This document shows, piece after piece, positions 31,939 through 39,550 of a DNA stretch of 64,000 nt (its first letter is position 1; each line of letters opens with the position of its first letter). Origin of the DNA: Bradyrhizobium elkanii WSM2783 (GTDB lineage: Bacteria > Pseudomonadota > Alphaproteobacteria > Rhizobiales > Xanthobacteraceae); NCBI RefSeq assembly GCF_000472865.1, contig NZ_AXAP01000001.1:305461-369460 (forward strand). Direction: 5' to 3'. The notes beneath the pieces were generated by a model, which was not told where the DNA came from, did not search any database, and was given only the letters and a program-made list of their open reading frames with translations. Both the position numbers and the translations under genes were made by a program.

Positions 31939-32960
31939 TTGTTATCCTTGCCCGTTGGCCAAAAGCGTTCAGATTTCCGCTTCTGGCATCGGTCTTTGCA
32001 GCGTGGATATCACAGGCCTACGGAGCCGAGCAGATCGCATTCCGCGATGCCGCGGGCTTGGGACGTGGCATCAATATTCTGGGGTATGATGGCATCTGGG
32101 AAGGGGCCGAGAATGCGCCATTCCGCTTAGAGAACCTGACCGCAATTCAAAGGGCTGGCTTCTCGCATGTCAGAATCAATTTGTTCGGCTTCAAGCATAT
32201 GGATTCGGATAACATCCTTGATGAAGCCGTCTTGAAGCGCCTCGATAGAGTTATCGAAGAGGTTCTTGCAAGGAAGCTCATTCCCATTCTGGATGAGCAC
32301 GACACCGATTTTTGCCAGCGTTATATCTCACGATGCGCCGAGAAGCTCAAATCGTTCTGGAAGCAGATCGCGTCGCGCTATGCAGGGAAGTATCCTGCGC
32401 TTGTATTCGAAATTCTGAACGAGCCCGGGGGACATATGACCTCGGCCGAATGGAACTCACTGCTCAATGAATGTCTTGGCATTATCAGGGTTACGAACCC
32501 AGAGCGAACTGTCATTGTCGCTGTTCTCAACACCGACGATGCGCCTATTCACGAGTTGACTCTGCCGGCTGACGACAGAAAACTGATCGTGACTTTTCAC
32601 TATTACGCGCCGATAAGGTTTACCCATCAAGGCGCGCCATGGTCGCGAACATTTTCGACGATCGGTCCGCTGGATTGGGGAACCCCTGAGGACGAAGCGA
32701 GAGTTGTCGCTGATTTCACCAGAATCAATCTCTGGTCAGTGCGGGAGAAACGTCCGATCTATCTCGGCGAGTTCGGGGTTTATGAGCGCGCGCCATCTGA
32801 AAGCCGCCAGAGATACTTGTCGTTCGTGGCGCGAAACGCTGACCGATTTGGCTGGGCATGGGCCTACTGGCAGTTCGACCACGATTTCGCTGCGTTCGAT
32901 AGCGCCCGTCAAATGTGGAATCGGGACATTTTGCGCGCTCTCATTCCGTCGGGGCAGTGA
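31935..32960 (+). CDS. Exported glycoside hydrolase family 5 (endoglucanase-like)
   Basis: A 341-residue enzyme with a signal peptide (about 1-30, ending SQAYG-A). The barrel has the GH5 catalytic pair: acid/base Glu163 in VFEILNEPGG and nucleophile Glu279 in PIYLGEFGVY. His222-Tyr in TFHYYAP and the terminal WAYWQFD strand also fit the family. It would cut beta-linked glycan, for example trimming or releasing the exopolysaccharide made by this cluster, as the ExsH/ExoK type enzymes do in other rhizobia. It overlaps the polymerase gene by four bases, supporting a coupled role. Exact linkage specificity cannot be read. Confidence 0.9.
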   Translation: MIVILARWPKAFRFPLLASVFAAWISQAYGAEQIAFRDAAGLGRGINILGYDGIWEGAENAPFRLENLTAIQRAGFSHVRINLFGFKHMDSDNILDEAVLKRLDRVIEEVLARKLIPILDEHDTDFCQRYISRCAEKLKSFWKQIASRYAGKYPALVFEILNEPGGHMTSAEWNSLLNECLGIIRVTNPERTVIVAVLNTDDAPIHELTLPADDRKLIVTFHYYAPIRFTHQGAPWSRTFSTIGPLDWGTPEDEARVVADFTRINLWSVREKRPIYLGEFGVYERAPSESRQRYLSFVARNADRFGWAWAYWQFDHDFAAFDSARQMWNRDILRALIPSGQ

Positions 32961-32989
32961 AGCATAGTCGCTGGTTTGGAGAAGAAAAA

Positions 32990-34045
32990 TTGAGCGGAAG
33001 CGGGGAGAGCCGAGCCAAGGATGACGTCGCCGCCTATCGGGCCGTCGAACTGATCTACCATTCCTATCTGACGGGCCTCATCCTGATGCTGTCGTCGCGC
33101 GCCGGCGCCGCGCGAGCGGCGGAGGTGGTGTTTCGGACCTTCCGACGCCAGCAACTGGCCCGCTTTGTTCCGGGATTGAAAAAGCTCGGGCTCGACAAGC
33201 TTCCGCACGCGGTAGCGTGCGCGCAATACCATTATCTTTCAAACCAAGTCGGCGGCGTTAAGGTCGAATATGTTTACGAGAGCGACCAAAAGGCCTGGGT
33301 ACGATATCCGCCGCCGCGGTGGATCTGGTCGGGCACCGCGATCTGCGGCATTCCATCGGAAGTGTCGCGCGCGATGCTGCGCGGATGGCACGCCAATAAT
33401 GGCGTCGTCCTCGGTAATCCGCGGCTGGGCTTCGTCTGTACGGGCCAAACGGTCGACGGACAGCCCGGCCTGGAAGGCTACTACAAGGAGTGGGATCACG
33501 ACCTCACGCCCGATGAACGGCTGCAGTTCTCGCCCGGCGAGCAATGTCCCACGTTTCGGGTCGATCTTGCGCCACGGCTTGCCGAAAACACCTGGCCCGA
33601 AGAGCGCCTTCAAAAGGTCCTGCGCAACTACGCGATGGAATACATCACGTCGATCGTGCCGGAAACCATCGCGGTGCTCGGTCCCGAGGAGGGCGGCCAT
33701 CTTGCCGGCGCTGCGGCGCGGCTGGTCGGGATGCACACCTTTGACGACGTTGCATCGTTGCTCGGTGGTGTCGGTCCCGGCGCCGAGGGCTTCGCCAGCG
33801 CCTTCGCGCGCATTGCCCGTGGGCAGGGCGACGACGCCGAGTTGCGCGTGCAGGGCGCGACCGCGATGGTATGGCAGACCTCATGGCGCCTGATGGCAGA
33901 ACGCGGGCCGATGTCTCCCGCGGTGTTCGATGCCTGGAACGAGCTCTGGGTCGGCGCCGCGCTCGCGCATGATCGTTTCATGCGCGTCGACATGACGGAG
34001 CGCCGCGATCGCGGCGATCCGTCCTGGTGCTGGCAATTCCGGTGA
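32990..34045 (+). CDS. Conserved-looking hypothetical protein, 351 aa
   Basis: A 351-residue soluble protein starting with TTG 32990 after GGAGAAG; an upstream extension overlapping the GH5 gene has no ribosome site. Visible features are KLGLDKLPHAVACAQYHYLSN, WIWSGTAICGIPSEVSRAM, GWHANNGVVLGNPRLGFVCTG, YYKEWDHDLTPDERLQF and a C-terminal WCWQF. The many Trp, Tyr and His residues suggest a compact enzyme with a binding pocket, but no family is recognised. An ATC-hydrolase-like fold was considered without firm support. It lies 29 bases after the glycanase gene and may be the last gene of that run. No signal peptide. Confidence 0.65.
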   Translation: MSGSGESRAKDDVAAYRAVELIYHSYLTGLILMLSSRAGAARAAEVVFRTFRRQQLARFVPGLKKLGLDKLPHAVACAQYHYLSNQVGGVKVEYVYESDQKAWVRYPPPRWIWSGTAICGIPSEVSRAMLRGWHANNGVVLGNPRLGFVCTGQTVDGQPGLEGYYKEWDHDLTPDERLQFSPGEQCPTFRVDLAPRLAENTWPEERLQKVLRNYAMEYITSIVPETIAVLGPEEGGHLAGAAARLVGMHTFDDVASLLGGVGPGAEGFASAFARIARGQGDDAELRVQGATAMVWQTSWRLMAERGPMSPAVFDAWNELWVGAALAHDRFMRVDMTERRDRGDPSWCWQFR

Positions 34046-34051
34046 CGAGGT

Positions 34052-34066
34052 GGCGGGCGCCCCGCC
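34052..34066. terminator. Short GC hairpin between convergent genes
   Basis: GGCGGG / CCCGCC, a 6-bp stem with a three-base loop. It lies just after the stop at 34045 and before the convergent cbtA stop at 34081. There is no T-run on either strand, so its terminator role is weakly supported. Confidence 0.3.
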
Positions 34067-34080
34067 TGACGATCGGCGGC

Positions 34081-34788
34081 CTAACTTCGCTTCCTTGATA
34101 CTCTATCGAACGCGAGGCTCGTTGCGACGCCGAGCAGGCTCCAGAACAGGAGTCCGGTGAGCACGACGGTCACCACGAACTGGTGCGAAAGCGACGCTGG
34201 CACCTCGGCATGAGTCTCGGGCGCAACAGGGGCGCCGACGAGATGCGGGATGACGATGAGTATGACCCCGAGGACCGCAGCCCACGGCTCCGAGCGCAGG
34301 ATCAGGAGGTAGAGCGCTGATGCTGTCAGAGCGGCGGTTGCGATCCACCAGATTTGCCGCGCGGTGAGATCGGCGACCGGCAGGCCCGGCAACTCCGGAG
34401 GGAGGCCAAGACCAGGCGCCGCGACAAAAACGGCGAACCCGGCAAGGCCCCAAAACAGACCTTCGCGCCAATGGACCGGTCGTTGCCGAAGCGCATAGAT
34501 GCCGGTGAGCAGGAGGCCGAAGCCGATCGCGGTAAGGACGTTGGCGGCGACGGTGAGGGCGCTGCGCTGGAAGCCCTCCTCGGGCTCCCATTCCGCATCG
34601 TGATGATGGTCTACTTCAGCGCTGCCGGCGTGGGAAGCCTTGTGGTGTGCATCGGCCGCAGCCTTCTCGAAGACCTCGCTCTTCTGGATCAGCGGCACCG
34701 TTCCGAAGAACTGAACCACCGATATCAGCGCGCCGACGATCAATCCGGCAAGCGATGCCGCAAACACGATCGATCTGAAGACGTGCAT
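34081..34788 (-). CDS. cbtA: CbtA, predicted cobalt transporter subunit
   Basis: A 235-residue inner-membrane protein with about six helices. It starts FRSIVFAASLAGLIVGALIS, as CbtA proteins do, and has a histidine-rich segment between helices 1 and 2 (DAHHKASHAGSAEVDHHHD, about 46-64) suited to metal capture. GLFWGLAGFAVFVAAPGLGLPPELPG is the family's characteristic middle helix pair. The paired CbtB gene is immediately upstream (6-base gap). In this island the pair most likely supplies Co2+ for CobN-dependent insertion. The transport assignment of the family is from B12-riboswitch genomics more than biochemistry. Confidence 0.88.
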   Translation of the reverse strand: MHVFRSIVFAASLAGLIVGALISVVQFFGTVPLIQKSEVFEKAAADAHHKASHAGSAEVDHHHDAEWEPEEGFQRSALTVAANVLTAIGFGLLLTGIYALRQRPVHWREGLFWGLAGFAVFVAAPGLGLPPELPGLPVADLTARQIWWIATAALTASALYLLILRSEPWAAVLGVILIVIPHLVGAPVAPETHAEVPASLSHQFVVTVVLTGLLFWSLLGVATSLAFDRVSRKRS

Positions 34789-34794
34789 CTGTCG

Positions 34795-34977
34795 TCAGTG
34801 ACAGGGGAAAGCGTTGGCATGGCGCACGTCGTGGGCGGCGTTATGGACGGCGCTGATGTGCGAAAAGCCGACCATGCCGACGACGAACAAACCAAGAGCC
34901 ATCGCCAGAACGGCCTGAACGATGACATTCGTTCCGGTGGCAACGGTGGTAAAATTGGCTGATTGCGTCTGCTGCAT
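34795..34977 (-). CDS. cbtB: CbtB, small cobalt transporter subunit
   Basis: A 60-residue protein with one membrane helix (NVIVQAVLAMALGLFVVGMVGF) and a C-terminal metal-ligand tail HNAAHDVRHANAFPCH, the CbtB hallmark. ATG 34977 follows GAGGATC. It lies 17 bases downstream of the small unknown gene 35003-35302 and 6 bases before cbtA, so it is expressed as part of the cobT-cobS operon. The tail's histidines and cysteine are the obvious Co2+ ligands (inference). Confidence 0.87.
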   Translation of the reverse strand: MQQTQSANFTTVATGTNVIVQAVLAMALGLFVVGMVGFSHISAVHNAAHDVRHANAFPCH

Positions 34978-35002
34978 GATGATCCTCGTTCGGCAAGTCA
35001 TT

Positions 35003-35302
35003 CTAGCCCACGGCATCATCAGATGCGACCGAATTTTTTAGCTGGCGACGGACGTCGCGGCTGGTGAGATGAAAGTTGTCCGTTTCCCGGATGCTTCTCG
35101 CGGCCAGTTTGGCGCGGGCCGCCGCTTCGAACGAATCCCGGTGTATCAGGTAGAAATCGATGCACTGCTGCGGCGAAGGCATGCAGCCCAGCAGCGTCCG
35201 GAATGCGCGCCGGTGCATGACGCATATGCCCATGTGTCCGGAGGGACGGAATGCCAATGAATCGATGTCGCTGCGCCAGATCGGTTCGCCTTCGTCAGAC
35301 AT
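35003..35302 (-). CDS. Small unknown protein inside the cobalamin operon (99 aa)
   Basis: A 99-residue protein without signal or membrane helix. It has Cys residues at 27, 40 and 47 and conserved-looking blocks: DIDSLAFRPSGHMGICVMHR, FRTLLGCMPSPQQCIDFYLI, and a C-terminal charged helix ARAKLAARSIRETDNFHLTS. ATG 35302 sits 28 bases past the cobS stop. The family is not recognised by name. Its place between cobS and cbtB on the same strand suggests co-expression and perhaps a role in cobalt or cobalamin handling. The longer open frame upstream overlaps cobS antisense-like composition and is discounted. Confidence 0.65.
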   Translation of the reverse strand: MSDEGEPIWRSDIDSLAFRPSGHMGICVMHRRAFRTLLGCMPSPQQCIDFYLIHRDSFEAAARAKLAARSIRETDNFHLTSRDVRRQLKNSVASDDAVG

Positions 35303-35330
35303 CGACGATTCACTCGAACATAGGCGCAGA

Positions 35331-36113
35331 TCACATGGCCGACCGGATGACGGCAGCAACGCCGAGCAGGAAGCCGACCTCGAACACCTGCTCGATGGCT
35401 CCGAGTACGTCGCCGGTATAGCCGCCGATCGATCGTCGCGACCACAGCGTGACCGCAACTGCCAGTGCGATGCCGCAAGCGATGCCGCCAATAAGCGCGA
35501 TCGGGGCATGCGTGCCGGAGGTCGCGGCGAGCGGTGCCAGCGCGAGTAGCACGACGATCGTCGCGAAACCGATTTCGCCTGCCCGGAGCGGAGAGGGCGC
35601 ATAGGCCACCTTCATCGCGGAGGTGTTGCCCGCATATTTCATCCAGCCAATGATCGGCAAGCCCACGGCGCGGCCGCCGGCTGCGCTCGCAATCAGCGCC
35701 GCCGCACCAATCCACGGCGGCATCTCGGCGACCGCCGCGACACGCAATGCGACCGCGAAGATCAGCGCGAGCGTGCCATAGGTTCCGATCCGGCTGTCCT
35801 TCATGATGGTGAGACGCTGTTCGACCGTCCAGCCGCCGCCAAAGCCATCGGCGGTGTCAGCCAGGCCATCCTCGTGGAACCCACTGGTGAGAAGGACGCT
35901 TGCCAACACCGCCATGAGCGCTGCGATCACTGGTCCGAATACGAGCGAGGTCAGCAGAAGAGCCGCCGCCGAAACGAAGCCGACGATTGCACCGACCAAC
36001 GGGAAAAACTGCGCCGAGCGGACCAGCCACTCGGAATCAGGCGCATCGTTCGAAGCGCCGACAGGAATGATGGTGAGGAATCGGACCGCGTCGCGAAGAC
36101 GATCCAGGCTCAT
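35331..36113 (-). CDS. cobS: CobS/CobV, adenosylcobinamide-GDP ribazoletransferase
   Basis: A 260-residue integral membrane enzyme joining adenosylcobinamide-GDP with alpha-ribazole (phosphate), the last step of nucleotide-loop assembly. The signature GFHEDGLADTADGFGGG is at about 78-94, with RLTIMKDSRIGTYGTLAL following and about six hydrophobic segments. Called cobV in the aerobic-pathway naming. ATG 36113 abuts the cobT stop (TAG at 36116-36114) with no gap, so translation is coupled. Its partner CobT makes the alpha-ribazole phosphate it uses. Confidence 0.95.
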   Translation of the reverse strand: MSLDRLRDAVRFLTIIPVGASNDAPDSEWLVRSAQFFPLVGAIVGFVSAAALLLTSLVFGPVIAALMAVLASVLLTSGFHEDGLADTADGFGGGWTVEQRLTIMKDSRIGTYGTLALIFAVALRVAAVAEMPPWIGAAALIASAAGGRAVGLPIIGWMKYAGNTSAMKVAYAPSPLRAGEIGFATIVVLLALAPLAATSGTHAPIALIGGIACGIALAVAVTLWSRRSIGGYTGDVLGAIEQVFEVGFLLGVAAVIRSAM

Positions 36114-37169
36114 CTAGATCCTTCCTTCCAGCACATCGCTGAGGTCGGCGACGTCGGTCAGCAGGCGGGACGCGGCGCGCACCAGCGGGACCGCCAGTAG
36201 TGCGCCGGTGCCCTCGCCAAGTCTCATGTCGAGAGCGAGCAACGGCTGTGCCTGAAGTGCCGCCAATACGATGTCGTGACCTTTCTCGGCCGACCTATGC
36301 GCGAAGACGCAATAGTCACGCGTCGCCGGCGCCAGCCTGACGGCGACGAGGGCGGCGGCGGACGAAATGAAGCCGTCGATGAGGACCGGCCGGTGATGCG
36401 CCGCTGCGCCAAGCGCTGCGCCTGCCATCATCGCGATCTCGAGGCCGCCGAATTCCCTGAGCACCTCGAACGGCGCGGTCGCATCGCTGCGATTGGCTGC
36501 CTTGTGGATGGCAGCGCGCTTCCGGGCCATGCCCGGCTCGTCCTGGCCTGCGCCGACGCCGATGCAGTCATCCAGGGGAGCGGGCGCCAGCCGATGCACC
36601 AGGAGCGCGGAAGATGCGGTGTTGCCTATTCCCATCTCGCCGAGCGCGATGATGTCGGCGCCATCATCGATTTCACTGGAAGCTATGGCAAAGCCGGCCG
36701 CGAGCGCCTTGTGCGCGTCCTGGGCCGACATCGCTGCCTCACGCGCAGAATTCGCGGTGCCGGTCCGAATCTTGATGCTGAGGAGGTCGGGATGGGAAGG
36801 CAGCTCGCTGGCGACGCCGGCATCCACGACGCGGATCCCGACATCTGACGCGGCCGCAAAGGCGTTGGCGCTGGCTCGGCCTGCGAGATAAGTCCTCACC
36901 ATCGCGGCCGTGACGGCGGACGGATATTGCGAAACGCCTTCTTCCGTCAATCCGTGATCACCAGCGAAAACGAGCAGAACGGCCTTTTGCAGCGTTGCAG
37001 CAGATGGATAGGCGATCATGCCAAGCTGCAGCGCCAGGTCTTCGATTCGTCCCAGTGAGCCCGGCGGCTTGGCTTTGCCGTCGATTCGCGCGCGCATCGT
37101 TGTGGCAAGCGTCTGATCGAGCGGAGCGATTGCGGGAATTTGCCAGTCGGATGGGATTTGGAAGGTCAT
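36114..37169 (-). CDS. cobT: CobT/CobU, nicotinate-nucleotide:DMB phosphoribosyltransferase
   Basis: A 351-residue cytoplasmic enzyme that transfers phosphoribose from nicotinate mononucleotide to 5,6-dimethylbenzimidazole, giving alpha-ribazole 5'-phosphate. Family marks are KPPGSLGRIEDLALQLG near the N-terminus, VFAGDHGLTEEGVSQYPSAVT, ALGEMGIGNTASSALL, and LGEGTGALLAVPLVRAA near the end with the catalytic Glu. ATG 37169 is preceded by GAGGAGC. It is first gene of the minus-strand cobT-cobS-(35003)-cbtB-cbtA run and divergent from the riboswitch-controlled operon. Not to be confused with the cobaltochelatase CobT subunit of the CobN complex. Confidence 0.96.
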   Translation of the reverse strand: MTFQIPSDWQIPAIAPLDQTLATTMRARIDGKAKPPGSLGRIEDLALQLGMIAYPSAATLQKAVLLVFAGDHGLTEEGVSQYPSAVTAAMVRTYLAGRASANAFAAASDVGIRVVDAGVASELPSHPDLLSIKIRTGTANSAREAAMSAQDAHKALAAGFAIASSEIDDGADIIALGEMGIGNTASSALLVHRLAPAPLDDCIGVGAGQDEPGMARKRAAIHKAANRSDATAPFEVLREFGGLEIAMMAGAALGAAAHHRPVLIDGFISSAAALVAVRLAPATRDYCVFAHRSAEKGHDIVLAALQAQPLLALDMRLGEGTGALLAVPLVRAASRLLTDVADLSDVLEGRI

Positions 37170-37257
37170 GGGCTCCTCGTGCGCGCCTTAAGTGACCGAA
37201 GCAGACGGGCGGGTCAACTGCGGTTGACCGCCGTCGCGGGGACAGCTAGCGTGGCGG

Positions 37258-37440
37258 CGATGGTCCTTCCTTCGGGAAGGTGAAAAAGGGAAGTCGGTGC
37301 AATGCCGACGCTGCCCCCGCAACTGTAAGCGGCGAGCCAAAGCCGAGGCCACTGGGATGACCGGGAAGGCGGCGAAAGGCGACGACCCGCGAGCCAGGAG
37401 ACCTGCCATCGCGCATTGTGCTTTGGAGGTTCGTCGGGCG
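37258..37440 (+). promoter_or_regulatory. Cobalamin (AdoCbl) riboswitch
   Basis: Plus-strand leader with the canonical conserved blocks in order. These are a P2/P3 region after GGTCCTTCCTTCGGGAAGGT, the GCCCCCGCAACTGTAAGCGG core at about 37313-37332, GCCACTGGG at about 37348, GGGAAGGCGG at about 37362, and the B12 box GAGCCAGGAGACCTGCC at 37391-37407. It precedes DUF1636-cobU-cobW-cobN-cobO-cobQ. Binding of adenosylcobalamin should switch the operon off. Confidence 0.96.
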
Positions 37441-37534
37441 GGGTGCACCGGACGGAATGAGTTCGATGGTCTTCCACCGTCGAACGCGATCCAACAAAGC
37501 TCGCGGCCGTCATGGCCCTGACTTGAGCATCGTG

Positions 37535-37984
37535 ATGGATCGCAACGACGTCGATCAGCAAGATACTGATTCTCGCCCGGGCGAATATTTGCCGCCGACT
37601 GCGCCCGGCGGTCCCGTCGTCGTGAGCGTATGCGTCACCTGCAAGACGTCGGAGGGCGTGTTGGCCGGGCCCGCCATGTTCGACGCGATCCGGGTCGCTA
37701 CAGGCAAACGCGATGCGGCCGTTCAGGTTCGGCGCGTGCAGTGCTTGAGCGTGTGCAAGCGGCCGACCACGGTCGCGGTTTCGAGCTCGGATGGTTACAC
37801 CTTCCTCTTCGGCGATCTCGAGCCCGAGGGCGCTGGTGCCGTCGCGTCTTTCGTCGATTCCTATCGCAAATCGACGTACGGCTTGGTGCCGTGGCGCGAG
37901 CGCGCCGAGATCCTGCGCAAGGGGATGGTGGCGCGGCTGCCGCCCGTTCGCTGGTCGCCCGAAGATGGCAGCGCTCCGAAATGA
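37535..37984 (+). CDS. DUF1636 protein (Cys-rich, ferredoxin/thioredoxin-like)
   Basis: An about 149-residue soluble protein. VVVSVCVTCKTSEG and VQVRRVQCLSVCKRPTTVAV provide four cysteines spaced as in thioredoxin-like [2Fe-2S] ferredoxins. This is the DUF1636 family, found next to cobalamin and cobalt genes. Its role is not established; an electron carrier, for example for cobalt reduction before adenosylation, would fit. It is first gene after the cobalamin riboswitch and overlaps cobU by an ATGA. Start is uncertain: ATG 37535 has a weak site, ATG 37457 is in frame with GGACGGA upstream. Confidence 0.75.
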   Translation: MDRNDVDQQDTDSRPGEYLPPTAPGGPVVVSVCVTCKTSEGVLAGPAMFDAIRVATGKRDAAVQVRRVQCLSVCKRPTTVAVSSSDGYTFLFGDLEPEGAGAVASFVDSYRKSTYGLVPWRERAEILRKGMVARLPPVRWSPEDGSAPK

Positions 37985-38505
37985 CTGATCTCTCGACCAC
38001 GCTGGTACTGGGCGGCGCACGCTCGGGCAAATCGGCTTTTGCCGAGCGAATGATTGCCGAAAGCGGCCTTGCTCGCGTGTATCTGGCAACAGCTACCGCA
38101 GGCGATGGGGAGATGCAGGACAGGATCGCGCATCATCGCAGCAGGCGCGGTTCGGATTGGACGACCGTGGAGGAGCCGCTGGCACTCATCGATGTCCTGA
38201 CGCAGGTATCGCGACCCGGCTGCGCGGTCCTGGTCGATTGCCTGACACTCTGGCTCTCCAACCTGATGCTCGCCGGGCGTGACCTTGATGTCGAGGCGAA
38301 TCGGCTCGCGGAATTTCTTGGCGTCGCCGCAAACCCCGTTGTCCTGGTGTCGAACGAGGTCGGTCTCGGCATCGTGCCCGAAACCAGGCTCGGCCGCGAT
38401 TTCCGCGATGCGCAGGGCCGTCTCAATCAGATGGTCGCCTCAAGCGTTGCCAACGTCGTGTTCGTCGCGGCCGGCCTTCCGCTGTGGCTCAAACGTTCCT
38501 CTTAA
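37981..38505 (+). CDS. cobU: CobU/CobP, adenosylcobinamide kinase/guanylyltransferase
   Basis: A 174-residue bifunctional enzyme that phosphorylates adenosylcobinamide and then attaches GMP to give adenosylcobinamide-GDP. The P-loop GGARSGKS is at 11-18. VYLATATAGDGEMQDRIAHH holds the guanylylated His, and VDCLTLWLSNLML and VLVSNEVGLGIVPETRLGR are family blocks. The ATG overlaps the DUF1636 stop. Named cobP in the aerobic nomenclature. It supplies the substrate of CobS encoded on the opposite strand of the same island. Confidence 0.96.
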   Translation: MTDLSTTLVLGGARSGKSAFAERMIAESGLARVYLATATAGDGEMQDRIAHHRSRRGSDWTTVEEPLALIDVLTQVSRPGCAVLVDCLTLWLSNLMLAGRDLDVEANRLAEFLGVAANPVVLVSNEVGLGIVPETRLGRDFRDAQGRLNQMVASSVANVVFVAAGLPLWLKRSS

Positions 38506-38518
38506 GGAGTCCTGAAAT

Positions 38519-39532
38519 ATGTCCCGTGTTCCAGTCACCGTGCTCACCGGTTTTCTCGGTGCCGGCAAGACGACACTGTTGCGCTCGCTTCTGACGCAAG
38601 CCGACGGCCGCCGCATCGCCGTCATCGTCAACGAGTTCGGAGATGCCGGTTTCGACGGCGGTCTTGTCGAGGAATGCGCGGCCAAGGCCTGTGCGCCCGG
38701 CGACATCGTCGAGCTGACCAATGGCTGCATCTGCTGCACGGTCGCCGACGATTTCATTCCGACCATGGACAAGCTGCTCACGCGCGACGAGCCGCTGGAC
38801 GCGATCGTGATCGAGACCTCAGGCCTCGCGCTGCCGCAGCCACTCTTGAAAGCGTTCGCGTGGCCTGCGATCCGCACGCGCGCAACCGTCGATGGCGTGG
38901 TGACGGTCGTCGACGCGTTGGCGCTATCAGAGGGACGCGTCGTGCTCAACGAACATGCGGTCGCGGCCCAGCGCGCCGCGGACGAGGAAATCGATCACGA
39001 CGACCCGATCGAGGAAGTGTTTGAGGATCAGCTCGCCTGTGCCGACCTCGTGGTCCTTTCCAAGAGCGATCTGGTGTCGCCGGATGTGCTCAGCGGCATC
39101 GAAGACCGGCTTAGTGCACAATTGAGGCAAGGTGTCCGTGTCGTACGCTCCCATGGAGCGCTTGCGCCCGATGTCCTCATCGGGATGAAAGCCGATGCCG
39201 AGAATGACCTCGCTGCGCGGGCCGGGCATCACGGAGAGGAAGAGGAGCACGATCACGACGATTTCGACAGTATCGTCGTAAGGCCTGCGGCGGCCGAGAG
39301 CGTCGAGGCGATGCGCGCGCGGGTCAGCGATGTCCTGACTCTTGCGGGGGTGCTGCGCGTCAAGGGCCATGCGCGCATCTCCGAAAAGCCTGCGCCGATC
39401 GTGGTGCAGGCGGTCGGCAGCCGTGTTGAGCTGGCGTTCGCCCGGCCCGACGCCAGGCAGGCCGAGCATCTTGTCGTGATCGGCCTGAAGGGCTTCGACG
39501 CCGATGCCGCACGTCGGGCGCTTGCGGGATAG
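38519..39532 (+). CDS. cobW: CobW, COG0523-family GTPase metallochaperone
   Basis: A 337-residue GTPase. Walker A GFLGAGKT is at 11-18, the metal-site motif GCICC at 69-73, and TSGLALP and SKSDLVSP (guanine-specifying region) follow. A His/Asp-rich stretch, HHGEEEEHDHDD (about 238-249), is a likely Co2+ buffer. The C-terminal CobW_C domain follows. It probably hands Co2+ to the CobN chelatase whose gene follows 18 bases later. AAGGAG precedes the ATG. Other COG0523 members serve Zn or nitrile hydratase; the neighbours make the cobalamin role secure. Confidence 0.95.
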   Translation: MSRVPVTVLTGFLGAGKTTLLRSLLTQADGRRIAVIVNEFGDAGFDGGLVEECAAKACAPGDIVELTNGCICCTVADDFIPTMDKLLTRDEPLDAIVIETSGLALPQPLLKAFAWPAIRTRATVDGVVTVVDALALSEGRVVLNEHAVAAQRAADEEIDHDDPIEEVFEDQLACADLVVLSKSDLVSPDVLSGIEDRLSAQLRQGVRVVRSHGALAPDVLIGMKADAENDLAARAGHHGEEEEHDHDDFDSIVVRPAAAESVEAMRARVSDVLTLAGVLRVKGHARISEKPAPIVVQAVGSRVELAFARPDARQAEHLVVIGLKGFDADAARRALAG

Positions 39533-39550
39533 CCTTTCGAAGGGCGATCA

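Noticed and set aside
34978..35330. Possible second cobalamin riboswitch before cbtB
   Set aside because: No B12 box (GCCAGGAGAC type) is visible on the minus strand there; the space is filled by the 99-codon gene.
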